64,000 nt of DNA from Pseudoramibacter faecis. Lineage in GTDB: Bacteria > Bacillota > Clostridia > Eubacteriales > Eubacteriaceae. The position numbers and the translations under genes were made by a program. The notes below the pieces were generated by a model. That model searched no databases and was not told the origin of the DNA. It worked only from the letters and a program-made list of their open reading frames with translations. The DNA is taken from contig NZ_JAYFFI010000001.1 of NCBI RefSeq assembly GCF_036289405.1, forward strand, positions 1 through 64,000, in the 5' to 3' direction. Positions within the stretch are counted from its first letter, which is position 1; every line of letters starts with the position of its first letter. This document shows positions 61,039 to 64,000 of this stretch, in pieces.

Positions 61039-61800
61039 TTACAAAGGCTTTCTTGCGCGGATGCGAATTCGCACATAGTCCACAAACCAGTTTCCATCCC
61101 TGAAAAGTTTTGCCTGAAGTGACCGTTCCGCCTCTTGAATAATCGATGCTTCTGTTTTTTCATTGATCCCTTCAAAGGGCTTCTTGTCAAACATCCGAAT
61201 CCAGTCAACAAGACCATGCTCTCCTTTTTGTGGCGTTGGCCGGTCAAAGAGAAGCGCCACCTCCACTTTAAATCCCGCTTTTTCCAACATGGGTGCATAT
61301 TCACCGATCGTTGGGAAATAAAAAACCCGGTCATAAGTAAGTCCCCGCTTCAAAAACGCTTTCTCAAGCTGACCATGGATGTTCTCAGCACAGCCATATC
61401 CACCAAATTCACAGACAAGTTCTCCGCCCGGCTTCAGATTGGAAAAAAGATTTGCAAGCATTGTCTGCTGCCTGCTTCTATCAATCCAGTGGAAGACCGC
61501 ATTTGAGAAAAGCACGTCCGCTTTTTCTCTTAAATGGAAATCAACTGCATTGCCACGATGAAAAGCAATATCCGGATGTTTCTTCACAGCCATTTTAAGC
61601 ATTGCGTCGGAATCATCAATTCCTAAAACCCGGTAACCGCGATCCGATATCTGCTGCGTCAGCATCCCGTCTCCGCAACCTATATCCACGACAAAACTCC
61701 CGTTTCCCCCTGTTATAAGATCAAGTAAAGCCTCTCCATACCGGGGGACAAAAGAGAATTTATTTTCATATCGTGTAACGTCCCAAATAATGTTTGGCAT
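61039..61800 (-). CDS. Class I SAM-dependent methyltransferase
   Basis: A 253-residue protein with motif I VVDIGCGDGMLTQQ (37-50), the acidic loop VLGIDDSDAML, and post-motif segments VLFSNAVFHWIDRS and LKPGGELVCEFGG. The layout is like trans-aconitate or related small-molecule methyltransferases. The substrate is unknown. Weak ribosome binding site. It borders the accessory segment to its right. Confidence 0.85.
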   Translation of the reverse strand: MPNIIWDVTRYENKFSFVPRYGEALLDLITGGNGSFVVDIGCGDGMLTQQISDRGYRVLGIDDSDAMLKMAVKKHPDIAFHRGNAVDFHLREKADVLFSNAVFHWIDRSRQQTMLANLFSNLKPGGELVCEFGGYGCAENIHGQLEKAFLKRGLTYDRVFYFPTIGEYAPMLEKAGFKVEVALLFDRPTPQKGEHGLVDWIRMFDKKPFEGINEKTEASIIQEAERSLQAKLFRDGNWFVDYVRIRIRARKPL

Positions 61801-61965
61801 AACCCGATCTTCTTTCCTCCATTCGATACCCTTGACATAAAATTGTTTAAGGAGTGGCGTTCTTAAATTGTATTAAAGTCCGTGGCTTGTCTTCGATTGC
61901 CGTCCTATCAGTGATACAATGTAACATTTCCTTATTTCCTAACTCATAAACGTTCCATGCACACT

Positions 61966-62027
61966 GGGTGCATCTCTTTACGGGTGGGTGCAGAATTTTT
62001 CGCAGGGTGGGTGCAAAGGTGGTTGCA
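61966..62027. repeat. Cluster of GGGTGCA repeats
   Basis: Four related copies: CTGGGTGCA (61964-61972), GGGTGGGTGCA (61982-61992), GGGTGGGTGCA (62005-62015), GGTGGTTGCA (62018-62027). They lie in the 61801-62152 stretch, which otherwise has only an unconvincing 88-residue minus-strand frame (61847-62113) without a ribosome binding site. Confidence 0.5.
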
Positions 62028-62152
62028 TCATCTACACAATCTGATATTCTGCATTTTTTAAGCACATTCAATGCAATGCCTTTGCGTAGTTTTCCTCTTT
62101 TATCATAACGCAATCAGTGTTATATGCAGAAAAAAAGAAATACTGTCTATTT

Positions 62153-62236
62153 CTACTTTTTGATTGCCTTAACTATTAGTACAATTACAGCTATGATTAT
62201 AGCGGCAAGTGCAATCATGGTTATTATTCCAAGCAT
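62153..62236 (-). CDS. 27-residue membrane peptide
   Basis: MLGIITMIALAAIIIAVIVL followed by a basic end (IVKAIKK). It is one hydrophobic helix with a positive tail, hence an N-out or N-in single-pass peptide. The ATG overlaps the stop of the 380-residue gene by one base (TAATG), and GGAGGGAG lies six bases upstream, so it is strongly translated and coupled. Peptides of this shape can be toxins, membrane anchors or regulators of a partner; the coupled large protein is the natural partner. Confidence 0.65.
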   Translation of the reverse strand: MLGIITMIALAAIIIAVIVLIVKAIKK

Positions 62237-63378
62237 TATTTGTCTCCCTCCGATCTTTCTATTCCAAGTGTGTCCTCAGGCAAATACACATTATCGCCTT
62301 CGACATAGAAGACAACCTGCCGGTCATGCAAAGTTTCAATCTTGAACATAGATTTTGAAAACATTGTTATTCCAGGATCCTCATCCTGTTCAATCCGCTC
62401 CATTTGAGTTTCTTTTGAAACATATTTTTCTTTGTCATTTGTATATATTTTATCAACATCAGCAGGGATTTTATGCGATGCTTTTTCGCATACGCTATCA
62501 GCCCACCTGTAGACTCGTCCAAAAGCATAATCAATTGAAGAACCAAGATAATCAGAGATCCAATCTTTAGTGTGCTTTATAAGCTGAAGATAATCATCCG
62601 TATTTTTTTGAAACCTATCGGAAATAAGTCCAAGATTTTCTTTGCTAAAATTTTCTGTCAATATAGTTTCAAAATACATTGTATAGTTCTTTACATAGAA
62701 TGCTAAATGATAATCTCTTATATCCCGGATCAGTTTCTGTATGACTTTATTTGCCTTTGACATTGTGTGAGGCAAATTTGGTGTAGAAAGGATGTCCTCA
62801 ATTTCTTTCTTATAAAAGTTTTCGCTGCTATTGACTCCTGTCTTAATCTGACTTATCTCTTTCTTTTTTTGCTCAACAAAATCTTTATTGTTCCAGTTTA
62901 TCTGGCACTCCTCGATGGCATCATTCAGCGTGGTCAGATATCCCTTCAGCTTGCTTTCTTCTTGATTGGCCAGGAAATTCAGAATCTCCTGTTGAGTAGC
63001 CTGTATTTCACCAAGCTGATACTGTATACCCATCAGGGCAAAAGCAATAAACATTTGTGTCGGATCAAAATGCACTTGCGTTAACCGAGCCTGCGCCATT
63101 TTTTCGTTACTTATCCCTGATCCAAGAAAAGCATTTTCATTCTTAAACTTAGACAGTGTTCCGTCAAAGCCTCCTGGAAAAGTCACCTTATATATTCCTT
63201 CGCCACCTACTTTTGACTGACTTCCTACGAAATTATGTATGGCACTCCCAATCGCTCCCAATGAAGGAACATCTGAAATAGAAACTATCTTAAAATTTGT
63301 GGATATCAGTTCTTGTGTTGGATCAATAGTCTCTATGACAGCATTCTCAGCCGGAATGATTTCATTTTCATCGGACAT
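62236..63378 (-). CDS. Unknown 380-residue helical protein of the accessory segment
   Basis: Starts MSDENEIIPAENAVIETIDP. Residues ~45-85 are glycine-rich (VPSLGAIGSAIHNFVGSQ). A helical core follows, with FIAFALMGIQYQLGEIQATQ (a weakly hydrophobic helix near 110-130) and long charged coiled-coil-like helices to about 330. It ends in a small beta-like part (IETLHDRQVVFYVEGDNVYL). No enzyme motif was recognised. GGAGG lies eight bases before the ATG at 63378. By eye the gene is more AT-rich than the core genes, and it neighbours recombinase debris, so it was probably acquired. It is coupled to the 27-residue membrane peptide. Confidence 0.75.
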   Translation of the reverse strand: MSDENEIIPAENAVIETIDPTQELISTNFKIVSISDVPSLGAIGSAIHNFVGSQSKVGGEGIYKVTFPGGFDGTLSKFKNENAFLGSGISNEKMAQARLTQVHFDPTQMFIAFALMGIQYQLGEIQATQQEILNFLANQEESKLKGYLTTLNDAIEECQINWNNKDFVEQKKKEISQIKTGVNSSENFYKKEIEDILSTPNLPHTMSKANKVIQKLIRDIRDYHLAFYVKNYTMYFETILTENFSKENLGLISDRFQKNTDDYLQLIKHTKDWISDYLGSSIDYAFGRVYRWADSVCEKASHKIPADVDKIYTNDKEKYVSKETQMERIEQDEDPGITMFSKSMFKIETLHDRQVVFYVEGDNVYLPEDTLGIERSEGDK

Positions 63379-63407
63379 TTTTCTTACCTCCTTCAAGCAT
63401 TATCCTA

Positions 63408-63639
63408 TCACCGGTTTGGTATGAAATTTTCTTCCCGTTTCACATAAGTCAGTTCCACATCATAGCCGAGAGCCTCCATGATGGAAATGAAATGTCTTAT
63501 TGACCACCTCGTTCCCGCCGTTAATGACACGGCTGACATAGGACGGCGTGGTTCCGACAATCTCCGCCACTTTCGCCTGCGTAGTTTCTGCCTCTATGCA
63601 GTTCACCCTGACATCAACTTCAATATTATTCTTCAGCAT
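63408..63639 (-). pseudogene. Frameshifted XRE-family regulator
   Basis: The first frame begins MLKNNIEVDVRVNCIEAETT and gives an HTH (AKVAEIVGTTPSYVSRVING, then GNEVVNKTF). From there the frame must shift by one base (near 63495) to continue as ISIMEALGYDVELTYVKREE and stop. This is a common small regulator of mobile elements and accessory genes. It lies 30 bases upstream of the 380-residue gene and on the same strand. Either the regulator is dead or the shift is a sequencing error. Confidence 0.75.
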
Positions 63640-63693
63640 GCGCTCACACCCCGCTCGTTACGGTCTTGATAAATCGCCTTATTCGTGAAATTT

Positions 63694-63702
63694 ATTATAG
63701 CA
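63694..63702 (-). promoter_or_regulatory. Extended -10 promoter of the accessory operon
   Basis: TGCTATAAT on the minus strand, 55 bases before the XRE start. It may also serve the 380-residue gene. Confidence 0.55.
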
Positions 63703-64000
63703 TTTGATTGTGAATTTTTCTATTGAACGAAGGCGGTAAATAATCCTTACAGCGTCGATCCGTGGAGTGCCAGACTTCCGAGCCATACCAGCCGCCGCAG
63801 TCGCGCACTTGAGCTTGTTGGAGAAAATACTGACTCCGCTGCGATTTGTTCTGTAACGGATTTTGAAATTTGAACGAATGAATTACCAAGAACATTCTTA
63901 GCCTCATAAAGCCTCTTACTCGTAAGGAACTTGCCGTGCAGATAGGTGCGCTCATTATATCCACTTTGGCATGTGCTATCTTGACATTTGGGTTAAGTGG
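63703..64000 (-). pseudogene. Serine recombinase remnant
   Basis: A minus-strand frame includes RDCGGWYGSEVWHSTDRR (about 63750-63810), which closely resembles the zinc-ribbon segment of large serine recombinases of Clostridia (CGGWYGSKVWHS...). Catalytic and coiled-coil parts are absent and the flanks do not align with the family. It marks the debris of an integrative element. Nothing else is recognisable in these 300 bases. Confidence 0.5.

Noticed and set aside
61847..62113. 88-residue minus-strand frame
   Set aside because: No ribosome binding site, no recognisable domain, and its middle is just the translated GGGTGCA repeats.
1..64000. CRISPR arrays, tRNA and rRNA genes
   Set aside because: No regularly spaced repeats, no tRNA-like GGTTCGA arm with matching stems and no rRNA segments were noticed; a tool-based scan (tRNAscan, Infernal) would be decisive.

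Overview
The window looks like chromosome of an anaerobic Firmicute of the Eubacteriaceae type (class Clostridia). The clues are a folate C1 block of formate-THF ligase, cyclodeaminase-type protein and FolD; a reductive activator of corrinoid proteins (RACo-like); a glgC/glgD type glycogen operon; a membrane pyrophosphatase; and an FMN riboswitch operon with RibBA. Pseudoramibacter or a close relative would fit, but that is an inference from gene content only. Nothing was searched against a database.

Layout. 1-184: start of an IS3-like transposase. 0.3-5.6 kb: hom-lysC divergent from thrC-thrB, making threonine from aspartate. 5.7-7.4 kb: purC and a HAD phosphatase. 7.4-11.2 kb: ribD-ribE-ribBA-ribH on the minus strand behind an FMN riboswitch and terminator. 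11.3-13 kb: a NUDIX hydrolase and small orphan genes. 13.1-16.2 kb: pantothenate operon panG-like/panB/panC/panD. 16.4-20.4 kb: O-acetylhomoserine sulfhydrylase, a 26-residue membrane peptide, orphan small genes, an ECF S component and a probable small RNA. 20.5-23.5 kb: glycine betaine ABC transporter with a palindromic operator. 23.6-26 kb: lon with a CIRCE element. 26.9-28.5 kb: a graveyard (serine hydrolase and FGGY kinase pseudogenes). 29-31.9 kb: small-protein operon, an unusual alpha/beta hydrolase and an XRE/membrane protein pair. 32.1-37.4 kb: folD-fchA-fhs divergent from the RACo-like gene. 37.5-39.4 kb: aconitase. 39.8-50.2 kb: glycogen operon glgB-glgP-glgC-glgD-glgA-GH13. 50.3-53.8 kb: rpsD and the membrane pyrophosphatase. 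54-56.9 kb: second graveyard (iron-chelate-type ABC transporter, amtB, glnB). 57-60.8 kb: xylulokinase and a glycerol-3-phosphate-dehydrogenase-like enzyme divergent from a SorC regulator. 61-64 kb: methyltransferase, then an accessory segment, AT-rich by eye, with an unknown 380-residue protein coupled to a 27-residue membrane peptide, a frameshifted XRE gene and a serine-recombinase remnant.

How it works together. Most of the window is housekeeping biosynthesis (Asp-family amino acids, riboflavin, pantothenate, purines), storage carbon (glycogen), stress tools (betaine uptake, Lon) and C1 metabolism. Superposed on it is clear reductive decay, with several operons broken by single-base frameshifts and deletion joints. 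A layer of very small genes, mostly with good ribosome binding sites, sigma-A promoters or terminators, is easily missed by length-filtered gene calling. The extended -10 sequence TGCTATAAT recurs in front of many of these genes. No CRISPR array, rRNA or tRNA was found by eye.
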